This document shows positions 35,497 through 45,079 of a stretch of 64,000 nt of DNA, piece by piece. The notes below the pieces were generated by a model that was not told the origin of the DNA, ran no database searches, and worked only from the letters and a program-made list of their open reading frames with translations. The stretch is from Ruegeria lacuscaerulensis (GTDB lineage Bacteria > Pseudomonadota > Alphaproteobacteria > Rhodobacterales > Rhodobacteraceae). Where the stretch lies: assembly GCF_013031245.1 (NCBI RefSeq), contig NZ_WPZL01000009.1, positions 1 through 64,000 of the forward strand. Direction: 5' to 3'. The position numbers and the translations under genes are program-made. Each line of letters starts with the position of its first letter. Positions within the stretch are counted from its first letter, which is position 1.

Positions 35497-36171
35497 ATGC
35501 CCAGAACCCGCGCGATCCCACGGCAAAGCCTGCCGGATGTTATCACAAATGATCTGCGTGAGCGGATTTTGAGCGGCGAGATGGCCGAGGGCGAAACCAT
35601 CCGCCAGGAAGCGCTGGCCGAAGACTATGACGTCTCGCGCATGCCTATCCGCGAAGCGCTCAAGCGGCTGGATGCCGAGGGCCTTGTGCAGTTGACAAAC
35701 AACCGGGGCGCCTCTGTCACCTCGCATTCCCTGTCCGAGATCGGAGAGATTTTCGACCTTCGCGTCCTGCTCGAGGTGGATCTGTTCCGGAGATCCATCC
35801 CGCGGATGATCGAAACGGATTTCGTCGAATGCGAGAGACTACTGGACGCGATGGAAACGTCCTATGACGCATATGATGTGGGCCGGTGGGGCAGTCTGAA
35901 TTATGAGTACCACAAGGCGCTGTATGCTGCGGCCGGTCGCGGATTAACGAACGAGATTTTGAAACGAGTCAACCTGCAATCCGACCGCTATGTCCGCATG
36001 CACCTGAGCGTCATGGAGCAGCGTGAACCGGCAAAGAAAGATCACCGGCAGCTGTTATCACTGGCCCGTGCAGGTCGCGTCGAGGATGCTTGTGATCTGC
36101 TGACCAAACATATCCAGCGCACCAAGGATCAGCTGCTGGATATGGTCACGGCCACACGAAACGCCGAATAG
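35497..36171 (+). CDS. GntR/FCD transcriptional regulator of the peptide transporter operon
   Basis: This 224-residue regulator has a GntR winged helix (VITNDLRERILSGEMAEGE, EDYDVSRMPIREALKRLDAE, residues 11-55) and an all-helical FCD effector domain (IFDLRVLLEVDLFRRSIP onwards). The FCD metal-ligand histidines appear in YEYHKALYAA and DHRQLLSL. It converges on dppF with a six-base gap. It probably represses dppA and itself through the shared operator described at 35454-35473. The effector is likely a small carboxylate or peptide-derived ligand, not deducible here. Confidence 0.9.
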   Translation: MPRTRAIPRQSLPDVITNDLRERILSGEMAEGETIRQEALAEDYDVSRMPIREALKRLDAEGLVQLTNNRGASVTSHSLSEIGEIFDLRVLLEVDLFRRSIPRMIETDFVECERLLDAMETSYDAYDVGRWGSLNYEYHKALYAAAGRGLTNEILKRVNLQSDRYVRMHLSVMEQREPAKKDHRQLLSLARAGRVEDACDLLTKHIQRTKDQLLDMVTATRNAE

Positions 36172-36177
36172 GCCCGA

Positions 36178-37134
36178 TCAGTCCAGAGGATGCAGGCACG
36201 CGACCTGGTGGGTCGTTCCGCTCAATTCGGGCGGAGCCGCGCGACATTCGTCGGTTGCCAACCAGCATCGTTGCGCAAATGCGCAACCCTTTGGGATATT
36301 CATCGGCGACGGCAATTCACCTTCCAGCTTGATCCGCTCTTTTCGCGCTTCCGGGTCTGCCCGTGGCGTCGTGGATAGCAGCGCCTTTGAGTAAGGATGC
36401 CGCGGGGCCGCGAAAAGCTGCTCTTTAGGGGCTTTCTCGACAGCCCGGCCCAGATACATGACGATCACGTCATCGGCGAAGTGCTTCACCACAGAAAGAT
36501 CGTGCGAGATGAACAGGTAGGCGAGGTTCAGACGGTCCTGCAACTCGACCAGCAGGTTCAAGATTTGCGACTGAATCGATACATCCAGCGCCGAGACCGG
36601 CTCGTCCAGAACCAACACCTTGGGGTTCAGCATCAAAGCGCGGGCAATGGCGATCCGCTGGCGCTGACCACCCGAAAACATGTGCGGATAGCGGTCGTAA
36701 TGCTCGGGCCGCAGGCCGACAAGATCAATCATTTCGCGGGCGCGGGCCTCGCGGTCAGCAGCGGACATGTCGGGCCGATTGATGATCAACGGTTCCTGCA
36801 GAATTTGCCCGATCCGCTGGCGTGGATTGAGTGAGCCGTAGGGGTCCTGAAACACGATCTGCACGGTTTCGCGCATTTGAGCCCATTTCGACGGGGTGAT
36901 TTCAACACCGTCGATGGTCAGTGTGCCCGAAGTCGGCTCCTCGATCATCGTCACAACCCGCGCGAGCGTCGATTTTCCGCAGCCGGATTCACCCACGATA
37001 GCCAGCGTCTTACCCGGTTTCAGGTCGAAATCCACGCCGGACAGCGCCTTGACCGTCACCGGCTTCGACAGAAGTCCGCCTTTGACGGAATAAAACCTGG
37101 CCAATGCATTGGCCTGAACGATGGGGGCGGTCAT
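36178..37134 (-). CDS. dppF: Peptide ABC transporter ATP-binding protein (DppF type)
   Basis: This 318-residue ATPase carries Walker A ([13 protein letters not shown]), signature [16 protein letters not shown] and Walker B with catalytic Glu ([12 protein letters not shown]). The C-terminal oligopeptide-transporter extension contains [17 protein letters not shown], one of the cysteine clusters of this subfamily. The start at 37134 is chosen because it overlaps the dppD stop (ATGA). The frame itself opens 39 bases earlier. It is the last gene of the operon and forms the ATPase pair with DppD on the cytoplasmic face. Confidence 0.93.
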   Translation of the reverse strand: MTAPIVQANALARFYSVKGGLLSKPVTVKALSGVDFDLKPGKTLAIVGESGCGKSTLARVVTMIEEPTSGTLTIDGVEITPSKWAQMRETVQIVFQDPYGSLNPRQRIGQILQEPLIINRPDMSAADREARAREMIDLVGLRPEHYDRYPHMFSGGQRQRIAIARALMLNPKVLVLDEPVSALDVSIQSQILNLLVELQDRLNLAYLFISHDLSVVKHFADDVIVMYLGRAVEKAPKEQLFAAPRHPYSKALLSTTPRADPEARKERIKLEGELPSPMNIPKGCAFAQRCWLATDECRAAPPELSGTTHQVACLHPLD

Positions 37135-38108
37135 GCCAGTTCTCCGGCGGTTATCTTTTCGACATAGTGGCAACGGGCCTTACCAAACTCCGCGCTATGC
37201 GGGGTTGGGGGTAATGTTCGGCAGAGATCGTCTGCATATTGGCATCTGGGGCTGAACAAACACCCCTTGGGCCGATCGAACTGGCCGGGCACGACCCCCG
37301 GAATGGTCGGCAGCAGCTTGGATGTCGCCCGCTCGGGGAGTGCACTCAGCAACGCAGACGTATAGGGATGGCGTGGCGTGCGGAACAGGTCCTGCACGGG
37401 CTGTTCTTCGACCTTCTGGCCGGCATATTGCACCTGCACCCGCTCGGCGGTTTCGGCGACGACTCCCATATCGTGGGTGATCAGCACCAGGCCCATCCCC
37501 TGCTCGTCTCTCAACCGAACAAGCAAGTCCAGAATCTGCGCCTGAATAGTGACGTCCAGCGCTGTTGTAGGTTCGTCTGCAATAAGCAGTTTGGGATTGC
37601 AGGCAATGGCCATGGCGATCATGACCCGCTGATTCATCCCGCCCGACATCTGGTGCGGGAATGTGTTCAGGCGGCTTTCCGGGGCCGGGATACCCACCTG
37701 ATCGAACAACTCGATGGCGCGCTGTTGGCGGTCCTTGCCGTTCAGGCCCAGATGGATGCGCAAAGCTTCTTTGATCTGGAACCCGACGGTGAAACAGGGA
37801 TTCAGCGACGACATTGGTTCCTGAAAGATCATCGCGATATCCTTGCCGATGATCTTGCGCCGGTCCCGCGCCGAGATTTTGGTCAGGTCAATGCCTTCAA
37901 AGCGCATCTCGTCCGCGGTAATCGTGGCAGTCCAGGGCAGCAGGCCCATCAGCGCCAGCATAGATACGGATTTGCCCGAGCCGCTTTCGCCGACGATGGC
38001 CAGTAGTTCTCCCTTGTTTACAGACAGATCAACACCGTCCACAGCGCGGAACTTTCCTGAAGCAGTGGCAAATTCGACCGTGAGGTTCCGGATGTCCAAT
38101 AGGCTCAT
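37131..38108 (-). CDS. dppD: Peptide ABC transporter ATP-binding protein (DppD type)
   Basis: This 325-residue ATPase has Walker A ([12 protein letters not shown]), Q-loop ([11 protein letters not shown]), signature [15 protein letters not shown] and Walker B ([14 protein letters not shown]). It ends with the cysteine-bearing oligopeptide-transporter tail ([15 protein letters not shown]). Four bases separate it from dppC and it overlaps dppF. It is a complete, canonical DppD/OppD. Confidence 0.93.
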   Translation of the reverse strand: MSLLDIRNLTVEFATASGKFRAVDGVDLSVNKGELLAIVGESGSGKSVSMLALMGLLPWTATITADEMRFEGIDLTKISARDRRKIIGKDIAMIFQEPMSSLNPCFTVGFQIKEALRIHLGLNGKDRQQRAIELFDQVGIPAPESRLNTFPHQMSGGMNQRVMIAMAIACNPKLLIADEPTTALDVTIQAQILDLLVRLRDEQGMGLVLITHDMGVVAETAERVQVQYAGQKVEEQPVQDLFRTPRHPYTSALLSALPERATSKLLPTIPGVVPGQFDRPKGCLFSPRCQYADDLCRTLPPTPHSAEFGKARCHYVEKITAGELA

Positions 38109-38112
38109 GTCG

Positions 38113-39015
38113 TCAGCTCCGCTTCAGTTTCGGGTCCAGCGCATCGCGCAGACCGTCGCCCATCAGATTGATGGCAAGCACCGTGACCAGGATGGCCAGG
38201 CCCGGGAACGTCACCACCCACCATGCGCGCAGAATGAACTCGCGCGCTTCGGCCAGCATGGTACCCCATTCCGGTGTGGGCGGCTGCGCGCCCATGCCCA
38301 AAAAACCAAGGGCGGCAGCGTCCAGAATGGCGGTCGAAAAGGACAGAGCAGCCTGGACGATGATCGGTGCCAGACAGTTCGGCAACACGGTGATGAACAT
38401 CAACCGCGCCTTGCCTGCACCGGCCACCCGAGCTGAGGTCACATAGTCTTTCTGCCGTTCCGAGAGAACCGAGGCGCGGGTCAGGCGCACGTAGTGCGGT
38501 TGGAACACGATGGCGATAGCGATCATCGCGTTGGTCAGCGACGGGCCGAGGATGGCAACCAGAACCAGCGCCAACAGCAGCGACGGGAAGGCCAGAATGA
38601 TGTCCATTACGCGCATGATCAGCGTGTCGACCCATTTGGGCGCAAAGCCGGACAAGAGCCCGATGATCACGCCGCCAGACACGGCGACGCAGACCACAAC
38701 AATGCCAACGAAGAAGGAATAGCGTGACCCCATGATAAGTCGCGACAGCATATCCCGGCCCAGCGGATCGGTGCCGAGCGGAAAGGCCCAGCTGCCACCC
38801 TCCTGCCACGCAGGGGGTTGCAGGATGTGGTTGCGGAACTGTTCAGTCGGGTCATAGGGGGCCAGCAATGGTGCAAAAGCTGCGCAGAATACAAAAGCCG
38901 AAAAGACCCACAGACCGATTACGGCACCGCGGTTTTCACTGAAATAGAACCAGAACTCACGCAGGGCGCTGGGGCGGTCCTCGGTTTTGGGTGGGGTTGC
39001 GGAAAGCTCGGCCAT
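38113..39015 (-). CDS. dppC: Peptide ABC transporter permease (DppC type)
   Basis: This 300-residue inner-membrane permease has the N-terminal OppC segment ([20 protein letters not shown]), the [20 protein letters not shown] motif and the EAA loop ([20 protein letters not shown]). The ATG at 39015 shares one base with the dppB stop (TGATG), so translation is coupled. The longer open frame upstream is not native. Six membrane segments are expected. Confidence 0.93.
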   Translation of the reverse strand: MAELSATPPKTEDRPSALREFWFYFSENRGAVIGLWVFSAFVFCAAFAPLLAPYDPTEQFRNHILQPPAWQEGGSWAFPLGTDPLGRDMLSRLIMGSRYSFFVGIVVVCVAVSGGVIIGLLSGFAPKWVDTLIMRVMDIILAFPSLLLALVLVAILGPSLTNAMIAIAIVFQPHYVRLTRASVLSERQKDYVTSARVAGAGKARLMFITVLPNCLAPIIVQAALSFSTAILDAAALGFLGMGAQPPTPEWGTMLAEAREFILRAWWVVTFPGLAILVTVLAINLMGDGLRDALDPKLKRS

Positions 39016-40022
39016 CACCGCCTCCGGATTTTGGGGTTGATGATGCCGTAAAGGACATCGACCAGCAGGTTGACCAGCATCACGATCACCGCGATCATCA
39101 GCAGTCCGCCCTGCACAACCGGGTAATCGCGGCGGAAAATGCTGTCGACCATCCACTTGCCAATGCCCGGCCAGCTAAAGATCGTTTCGGTCAGGATCGC
39201 GCCCGCCAGCAAGGTGCCAACCGACAGGCCGATCACAGTTATAACCGGGATCAGCGCATTGCGGAGAGCGTGCAGGCCGTTGATTCGCGCGGGCGCGAGG
39301 CCCTTGGCGCGGGCCGTGCGGATGTAGTCTTCACCCAGAACTTCCAGCATCGCTGAGCGGGTCTGGCGAGCGATCACGGCCAATGGAATAGTGCCCAGAA
39401 CAATCGTTGGCAGGATCAGGTGCCGTACGGCTGACCCGAACGCCCCCGGTTGTCCCGACAGCAGGCTGTCGATCAACATAAAGCCGGTAACGCTTGGGAA
39501 ATAGTACAGCAGGTCAATTCGACCAGACACTGGTGTCCAGCCCAGATTGCCCGAGAACACGATGATCAGCAGCAGCGCCCACCAGAAGATCGGCATGGAG
39601 TACCCGACGAGCGCGGATGACATAAGCGCCCGGTCAAAGAACTTGCCCCGGTTCACCGCCGCGATCACGCCTGCGGGCAGGCCCAGGGCCACGGCAAAGA
39701 TCATCGCGCAGAGGGACAGCTCCAACGTGGCAGGGAACAGCGCAAAGAACTCATCCCAGACCGGCTTCTTGGTGACAAAGCTTTCGCCCAGATCACCATG
39801 CATCACCCCGACGAGGTAGTCCCAGTATTGCTGCAGCACCGGTTTGTCGAAGCCCAGTTTTTCAACCATTTCCTGATAGCGCTCCTCGGTCATGCCGCGT
39901 TCACCGGCCATGACGATGATGGGATCGCCCGGCAGAACCCGGATGAACATGAAGGAAATCAGCGTCACGCCCAGAAATGTCGGAATGAACATGCCGAGGC
40001 GTGTGAGTAAGTAGCCAAACAT
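39015..40022 (-). CDS. dppB: Peptide ABC transporter permease (DppB type)
   Basis: This 335-residue permease begins MFGYLLTRLGMFIPTFLGVT, typical of DppB/OppB, followed by the conserved RVLPGDPI motif. The EAA loop is seen in DYIRTARAKGLAPARINGLH. Its start shares a base with the stop of the preceding M24 peptidase gene (TAATG). Together with DppC it forms the membrane channel. Confidence 0.93.
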   Translation of the reverse strand: MFGYLLTRLGMFIPTFLGVTLISFMFIRVLPGDPIIVMAGERGMTEERYQEMVEKLGFDKPVLQQYWDYLVGVMHGDLGESFVTKKPVWDEFFALFPATLELSLCAMIFAVALGLPAGVIAAVNRGKFFDRALMSSALVGYSMPIFWWALLLIIVFSGNLGWTPVSGRIDLLYYFPSVTGFMLIDSLLSGQPGAFGSAVRHLILPTIVLGTIPLAVIARQTRSAMLEVLGEDYIRTARAKGLAPARINGLHALRNALIPVITVIGLSVGTLLAGAILTETIFSWPGIGKWMVDSIFRRDYPVVQGGLLMIAVIVMLVNLLVDVLYGIINPKIRRR

Positions 40023-41116
40023 TAGCGACCTATGATTGTGAGATCTTTGGGAAAGCTGGTCAGAGACCGGCAGCCATCCGCAGTGACGAGAACGTCATCT
40101 TCTATGCGTACGCCGAAATTGTCCAGATCATAAAGGCCCGGTTCATTGGTCCAGACCATGCCGGGAAGGATTTTTTGGTCATTTCCGCGCATGATATAGG
40201 GTGCTTCGTGTACATCGCGTCCCAACCCGTGTCCCGTCTTGGTGCGGATACGGTCGCCATAGGGCGACGCTTCGAGCACGCTGATCACTGCGTCGTCGAT
40301 GTCGTGCGCGGTTACTCCGGGTCGACATACTTCAAACCCGACTTGATTGGCGCGCAATACCGTGTCGTAGACCGCCCTGCCCTCGTCTGAAACTTCTTCG
40401 ACAAAGAATGTTCGGGTGATATCGGCGGCAAACCCCTTTTTGCGCGCGCCGAAGTCAAACAGCAGCGCGTCGCCCGGTTTGATCCGATAATCCGCCCGCG
40501 CCTTGCCGTGCGGTCGCGCCGAGTTATCTCCGGCAGCAACAATCGGTGAAAAGGCCAGCGAGGCGGCCCCTTCGGCAAACAACGCTTGTATCAGAGCTTG
40601 TTCGATTTGTTTCTCAGTCTGGCCTACGCGCACTTCTGCAATGACACGCTCAAGGGCGCGTTCCGAGATATCAATCGCCGCTTGAAGTGCAGTGATGTCT
40701 TCATCGGTTTTAACAATACGCAGACCGGAAATTTCACGCTCGCCGTCCACAATCCGCAAATCAGGCAACGCGTGGGTTAAGGCTTTGGAGACAAAGACCC
40801 GCATCACCTGCCCTTCGACGGCAAGCGAAGCCAGGGGCATTTGCTTTGCAAGCGCGGCGAACGCGTCATCATAGCCTGTCTGATCGCGCCAATCGAAAAC
40901 GGCGCCCTCAAATCCGACCAGCGCCCATGATCCCAACTCCAGATTGGGTACAATCGCGGCAGGAGCCCCTTCGGCCGGGATCACGACCACAAAAGGTCGC
41001 TCGTGGCTCATGAATGGTTTTCCCAATGCGCGGGTGAAATTCGGGCCGGGCACCAGCGCCACGGCATCTACTGACATGTCCTTTGCCAGTTGATGGTATT
41101 CGGACAAATCCGGCAT
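40022..41116 (-). CDS. M24-family (Xaa-Pro type) metallopeptidase in the dpp operon
   Basis: This 364-residue cytoplasmic peptidase has the creatinase-like N-terminal domain and the pita-bread catalytic domain. Metal ligands are visible as two aspartates (FDFGARKKGFAADITRTF), a histidine (KTGHGLGRDVHEAPY) and two glutamates (VWTNEPGLY and VRIEDDVLV). It lies between the binding-protein and permease genes, so it probably processes the imported peptides, for example Xaa-Pro dipeptides. The family also includes creatinase-like and proline-dipeptide hydrolases, so the exact substrate is open. Confidence 0.88.
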   Translation of the reverse strand: MPDLSEYHQLAKDMSVDAVALVPGPNFTRALGKPFMSHERPFVVVIPAEGAPAAIVPNLELGSWALVGFEGAVFDWRDQTGYDDAFAALAKQMPLASLAVEGQVMRVFVSKALTHALPDLRIVDGEREISGLRIVKTDEDITALQAAIDISERALERVIAEVRVGQTEKQIEQALIQALFAEGAASLAFSPIVAAGDNSARPHGKARADYRIKPGDALLFDFGARKKGFAADITRTFFVEEVSDEGRAVYDTVLRANQVGFEVCRPGVTAHDIDDAVISVLEASPYGDRIRTKTGHGLGRDVHEAPYIMRGNDQKILPGMVWTNEPGLYDLDNFGVRIEDDVLVTADGCRSLTSFPKDLTIIGR

Positions 41117-41130
41117 TCCGGCCGACCTCC

Positions 41131-41168
41131 AAAAAAAGAAGCCGGAGCCACCGATTGGCGGCTCCGGC
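41131..41168 (-). terminator. Intrinsic terminator/attenuator after dppA
   Basis: On the minus strand GCCGGAGCC (41168-41160) pairs with GGCTCCGGC (41149-41141), with further pairing inside the loop, followed by TTC and a run of seven T (41137-41131). It stands between dppA and the peptidase gene, 15 bases before the peptidase start. Partial read-through would keep the binding protein more abundant than the rest. Confidence 0.88.
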
Positions 41169-41182
41169 CCGTGAGTGGTGTT

Positions 41183-42766
41183 TTATTCGACGCTCACATC
41201 ATAAAAGATGTGGCCGCCAAGCGGGTGAACCTTGTAACCGTCGACCTTGTTGCTCATCGGCATAAACACGACCGAGTGCGCAATGGTTGCCCAGGGTGCC
41301 TGATCTTTGAAGACGACCTGAGCCTCTTCGTACAGCTTGGTGCGCTCGGCCTGATCTGTGGTCTGTTTGGCCTTCAGGATCAGGTCCTCGAATTCTTCGT
41401 TGCACCATTGTGCGCGGTTTGATGCTTCGCGGCCGTCACAGCCCAGCAGTACCGCCAGGAAGTTATCCGGATCACCGTTATCACCGGTCCAGCCCAGCAG
41501 AACGGCACCATCGCGGTTCAGGTCTTTCGAACGCGACAGGTATTCGCCCCATTCGTAGGACACGATTTCAACGTTCACGCCAACCTTGGCGAAATCTTCC
41601 TGAAGCAGTTCCGCCATACGACGCGCATTGGGGTTGTACGGACGCTGAACGGGCATCGCCCAGATCTTCATCGACAGGTCGGAAATACCTTCGGCCTCGA
41701 GCAGCGCTTTTGCTGCTTCGGGATCATAGGCATCATCTTCGATGGCGTCGTTGTAACCCCACATGGTCGGCGGGATTGGGTTTTTGGCCGCTTGGCCCGA
41801 GCCCTGGAATACGACATCGATGATCGCTTGCTTGTCGATCGCCATGTTCAGTGCCTTGCGCACTTTCGGGTTATCGAACGGCGCCATGGTGGTGTTGTAA
41901 GCCAGATAACCGACGTTCAGGCCCTCTTGCTCCATCATATTGATGTCGGCGTCATCCTTCATCGCCTGAATATCGGCGGGGTTCGGATATGGCATGATGT
42001 GGCATTCGCCCGCCTTCAGCTTTTGATAGCGAACCGACGCGTCCGGAGTGATAGCGAAGATCAGGTTCTCCACCTTGGCCGGATCTTTCCAATATTCACC
42101 ATTGGCCGCATAGCGGATAACCGCGTCTTTCTGGTACGCCACGAACGAGAACGGCCCGGTGCCGATGGGCGCGGTGTTCAGCTTTTCAGGCGTACCTGCT
42201 TCCATCATCGCATCCGCGTATTCTGCGGACAGGATCGAGGCGAAATCCATCGCCATGTTCGCGACAAACGGGGCTTCGGGTTTGGTCAGAGTGAATTTGA
42301 CCGTATAGTCGTCGATTTTTTCGATGGACTCGACCAGATCGGGCATACCCATGCCCTTGAAGTATTCCCAGGTTCCGCCAGACACCTGATTATATGGGTG
42401 GCTGTCATCCTTCTGGCGCATGAACGAGAAGATCACGTCATCGGCGTTAAAGTCGCGTGTCGGTGTGAATTCATCGTTGGAATGGAACTTGACGCCCTGA
42501 CGCAGTTTGAAAGTGTATTCCAACCCGTCATCGCTGGCCTCGACGCTTTCCGCCAGACCGGGAATGACGTTGGTTGTGCCGGTTTCGAACTCAAGAAGGC
42601 GGTTGTAGATCGGGTGCGAGGACGCATCAAAAGTCGTGCCCGCCGTGAACAGCGCCGGGTCGAATCCTTCGGGCGAACCCTCGGAGCAATAGACCAGCGT
42701 ATTTGCCTGTGCCGCGGCAGCCGACAAGGCAATCGCAGCAGTTGCGGCCATTAATTTCAGTTTCAT
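41183..42766 (-). CDS. dppA: Peptide ABC transporter substrate-binding protein (DppA type)
   Basis: This 527-residue periplasmic protein is a family 5 solute-binding protein. The Sec signal peptide (MKLKLMAATAAIALSAAAA, cleavage around AQA-NT) is followed by LVYCSEGSPEGFDPALFTAG. The family signature appears in YTFKLRQGVKFHSNDEFTPT. The ATG at 42766 has GGGAGAA upstream. The extra codons before it in the open frame are not native. It is the first gene of the operon and the likely dipeptide or short-peptide receptor. Confidence 0.92.
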   Translation of the reverse strand: MKLKLMAATAAIALSAAAAQANTLVYCSEGSPEGFDPALFTAGTTFDASSHPIYNRLLEFETGTTNVIPGLAESVEASDDGLEYTFKLRQGVKFHSNDEFTPTRDFNADDVIFSFMRQKDDSHPYNQVSGGTWEYFKGMGMPDLVESIEKIDDYTVKFTLTKPEAPFVANMAMDFASILSAEYADAMMEAGTPEKLNTAPIGTGPFSFVAYQKDAVIRYAANGEYWKDPAKVENLIFAITPDASVRYQKLKAGECHIMPYPNPADIQAMKDDADINMMEQEGLNVGYLAYNTTMAPFDNPKVRKALNMAIDKQAIIDVVFQGSGQAAKNPIPPTMWGYNDAIEDDAYDPEAAKALLEAEGISDLSMKIWAMPVQRPYNPNARRMAELLQEDFAKVGVNVEIVSYEWGEYLSRSKDLNRDGAVLLGWTGDNGDPDNFLAVLLGCDGREASNRAQWCNEEFEDLILKAKQTTDQAERTKLYEEAQVVFKDQAPWATIAHSVVFMPMSNKVDGYKVHPLGGHIFYDVSVE

Positions 42767-42865
42767 GAGTTTCTCCCAGAAATATTTTTTATCCAGACAT
42801 TCGCGTTGCTCATTTTGGCCAGAGCAATCTCTGGCGACACTCACCGCCGCGAAATCTCTGCCCAA

Positions 42866-42894
42866 TGTATCCAAAATACAAAATCCATTGTCAA
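42866..42894 (-). promoter_or_regulatory. dppA promoter with overlapping GntR operator
   Basis: On the minus strand TTGACA (42894-42889) and GATACA (42871-42866) are spaced by exactly 17 bases, a good sigma-70 type promoter. The 18-bp sequence also found before the gntR gene (TTTTGTATTTTGGATACA) covers the spacer and the -10. Bound regulator would block RNA polymerase. The promoter is about 100 bases before the dppA start. Confidence 0.78.
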
Positions 42895-43224
42895 CTGACT
42901 TCCCGGGTTAGCCCCGAAAGGTCGGCTTGCAGGATGGATACGCCATTACGTTCGGTCTTTTAGTACATGTCGGCAAGGGGATAATGGTAGTTATCCACAC
43001 AGATGAAGGGGCTGAACGCGTCATGATCCGGATTGTGGAACCGATCATACGTTGATTGTCGAGGCGCGGGCCAAGTGGGTCGCCGCAAGAGGCTGCGGCG
43101 CTTTAACTGGTATCCGGTATGCCGTTGAATTTTGTCCCGAACACTCGTGAACGCGCGGCATTCTCTTTTCTACGCGACCTCCTGGTCGCCACGTTATTCG
43201 CTGGAGCCAAAAGACCTTTGGTGT
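42895..43224. other. Intergenic stretch between dppA promoter and tetR
   Basis: About 330 bases with no supported gene. Two small hairpins are visible. The first is GGATAA/TTATCC at 42979-42996. The second is CGCCGCA/TGCGGCG at 43081-43100, followed on the plus strand by CTTT. Neither has a clear role. A single TTATCCACA (42991-42999) matches a DnaA box by sequence but stands alone. Confidence 0.4.
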
Positions 43225-43842
43225 TCAAACCCCGTAGCGGGCCATGAACATGTCTACGGCCTGAAGCGCGATACGATCTATTTCCGTCTGCGTGAAACTG
43301 GATTGGATACCAAAGGCGGCGCGTGTCCAGATACGCACCTTGCACAATTCCGAGAATTGCTCGGCCGCGATGTGCACGTCTTCTATGGCCAACTCGCCTT
43401 TTTCTACGGCTTTCTCAAGATACTCTGCCATCTGGCGCTGACCATTTTGCGGCCCAGCCTCGTAAAATGCTTTGCCCAATTCGGGGAACCTGTCCCGTTC
43501 CGCGACACAGATCCGAAAAACCTGCTGAGCGAATTCCGAAACCAAAAAACTGGTCAGCTGAGTTGCCGTAATCGTCAGCACTTCGCGTGCAGGCTTGGAG
43601 TCATCGATCATCGCGATGATGTTTTCAGCCATCCTCTTGCACTCGGTCTGAGCGACCTCCATGAACAATAGCCGTTTGTCCGGGAAGTAACTGTAGAGCG
43701 TTGCCTTGGACACACCCGCCGCGCGCGCGATGTCATCGACACTGGCACCTTCAAACCCGTCCGCCATGAAAACTTCCCGGGCGCCGTTCAATACCTGATC
43801 GAATTTTCGGCCCGTTCGCAAGATGGCGGCAGTCTGGGTCAT
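43225..43842 (-). CDS. TetR-family transcriptional regulator
   Basis: This 205-residue regulator has a clear TetR helix-turn-helix (GASVDDIARAAGVSKATLYSYFPDKRLLF, about residues 28-56) and an all-helical ligand domain resembling the AcrR/TetR C-terminal type. The ATG at 43842 follows AAGGAG. The longer frame lacks a good site. It is divergent from the AEC transporter gene 204 bases away, its most probable target. Confidence 0.9.
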   Translation of the reverse strand: MTQTAAILRTGRKFDQVLNGAREVFMADGFEGASVDDIARAAGVSKATLYSYFPDKRLLFMEVAQTECKRMAENIIAMIDDSKPAREVLTITATQLTSFLVSEFAQQVFRICVAERDRFPELGKAFYEAGPQNGQRQMAEYLEKAVEKGELAIEDVHIAAEQFSELCKVRIWTRAAFGIQSSFTQTEIDRIALQAVDMFMARYGV

Positions 43843-44046
43843 GAGATCTCCTTGGGTACCAGTTGCTGCGAATTTATAAACCGTTCGGTTCAGATACAAC
43901 GATTCGCAGAGCTCCTGTGCCCGCGGAGGCATAATTTTCTGCCCATAAATTGTCAGGACGCGGTGTCGAACTCTTGTGGGCAGGCAATTATACCGGGTGT
44001 CAACATGGGGCTTGTTGCGTCTCCAATCCGTGCTAACACTCTGGCC

Positions 44047-44976
44047 ATGGCCGATATCTTTCTGCGCACGCTTCCGTTTTTCGCGATCATCGGCCTGGGG
44101 TATTGGGCGGGTCGCAGCCGGTTCTTTTCAGAAGAGGCGACGGCCTACCTGACCAAATTCGTATTTTACTTTGCGCTGTCGGCAATGCTGTTTCGATTTG
44201 CCGCCACCCTGCCTTTTGCCCAGATTTTTGATGGCCGACTGGTTCTGGGATATCTTTTGGGAACTCTGACCGTATATGTACTGGCCAGCCTTGTCGCCAG
44301 GATGCGCGGCCTCGACATCCCCACCGCTGCGGTCGAGGCGCAATGTGCCGCCATCGGCAATGTCGGCTTTCTTGGCCTGCCAATGCTGGCCCTGTTGTTT
44401 TCCGAAGCGGCCATCGGGCCGGTAATGTTGGTCCTGACAGTCGATCTTGTAGTGTTTTCATCGCTGATCGTGATCCTGATCAACGGCGGGCGGGACGGGC
44501 GGCTGACCCCCGCCACTTTCCGCCTTATCGGAATGGGCTTGCTGAAAAATCCCATGATCGTTTCGATTTCGGCGGGATTGCTGTGGTCGGCAATTCAAAT
44601 TCCGGTTCCGGTCCCGCTCAACGACTTTCTAACGATTTTAGGCGGGGCGGCCACGCCCGGAGCGCTGTTTGCCATCGGGGCTTCGCTTGCAAGCAAATCC
44701 GCCGAGCGCGTTCAGGTCGCTGCGTGGCTAAGCTTCTGTAAACTGGTCATCCATCCTGTTTGCGTTGCAGTGGTTCTGATCTGGCTGATCCCGGTTGCGG
44801 CATTTCCAGCCTCGGTCGCCATCGCCGCGGCCGCGTTACCGGTGGCGGGCAATGTGTACATGCTGGCAGCCCACTACGGTGTGGCCCCGCACCGGGCCTC
44901 GGCGGCGATCCTGTTGTCCACGGTCGCCAGCACTCTGACAGTGCCGCTGGTCATTGCTTTGGTGGCAACTTCCTGA
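44047..44976 (+). CDS. AEC-family (auxin efflux carrier-like) transporter
   Basis: This 309-residue membrane protein has about ten hydrophobic segments and the AEC/malonate-exporter pattern. An N-terminal FAIIGLGYWAGR is followed by an Asn-Pro/Gly break in the fourth helix region (AIGNVGFLGLPMLAL). The second half-repeat contains KNPMIVSISAGLLW and PGALFAIGASLA. The open frame reaches further upstream, but the ATG at 44047 gives the usual family length and N-terminus. The substrate is unknown; small organic acids are typical. TetR control from the divergent gene is likely. Confidence 0.87.
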   Translation: MADIFLRTLPFFAIIGLGYWAGRSRFFSEEATAYLTKFVFYFALSAMLFRFAATLPFAQIFDGRLVLGYLLGTLTVYVLASLVARMRGLDIPTAAVEAQCAAIGNVGFLGLPMLALLFSEAAIGPVMLVLTVDLVVFSSLIVILINGGRDGRLTPATFRLIGMGLLKNPMIVSISAGLLWSAIQIPVPVPLNDFLTILGGAATPGALFAIGASLASKSAERVQVAAWLSFCKLVIHPVCVAVVLIWLIPVAAFPASVAIAAAALPVAGNVYMLAAHYGVAPHRASAAILLSTVASTLTVPLVIALVATS

Positions 44977-45079
44977 TCTTCACCTTTTCGAAAAAAGCAC
45001 TCGGACAGGGCGGGTGGACTTTACGTCAGAGCCCGGGACCGTTAGCCATAGCACAACCAAAAATGAAGGATGATGCCTG

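Noticed and set aside
41792..42754. 320-codon plus-strand open frame
   Set aside because: It is antisense to dppA and has no recognisable domain. It is the usual shadow of a high-GC gene.
42991..42999. TTATCCACA, a perfect DnaA-box sequence
   Set aside because: It is a single copy with no AT-rich unwinding region, no further boxes and no replication genes close by, so it gives no support for an origin.
43081..43100. Hairpin CGCCGCA/TGCGGCG as a terminator
   Set aside because: Only CTTT follows, and no plus-strand gene ends before it. It could equally be a chance palindrome.
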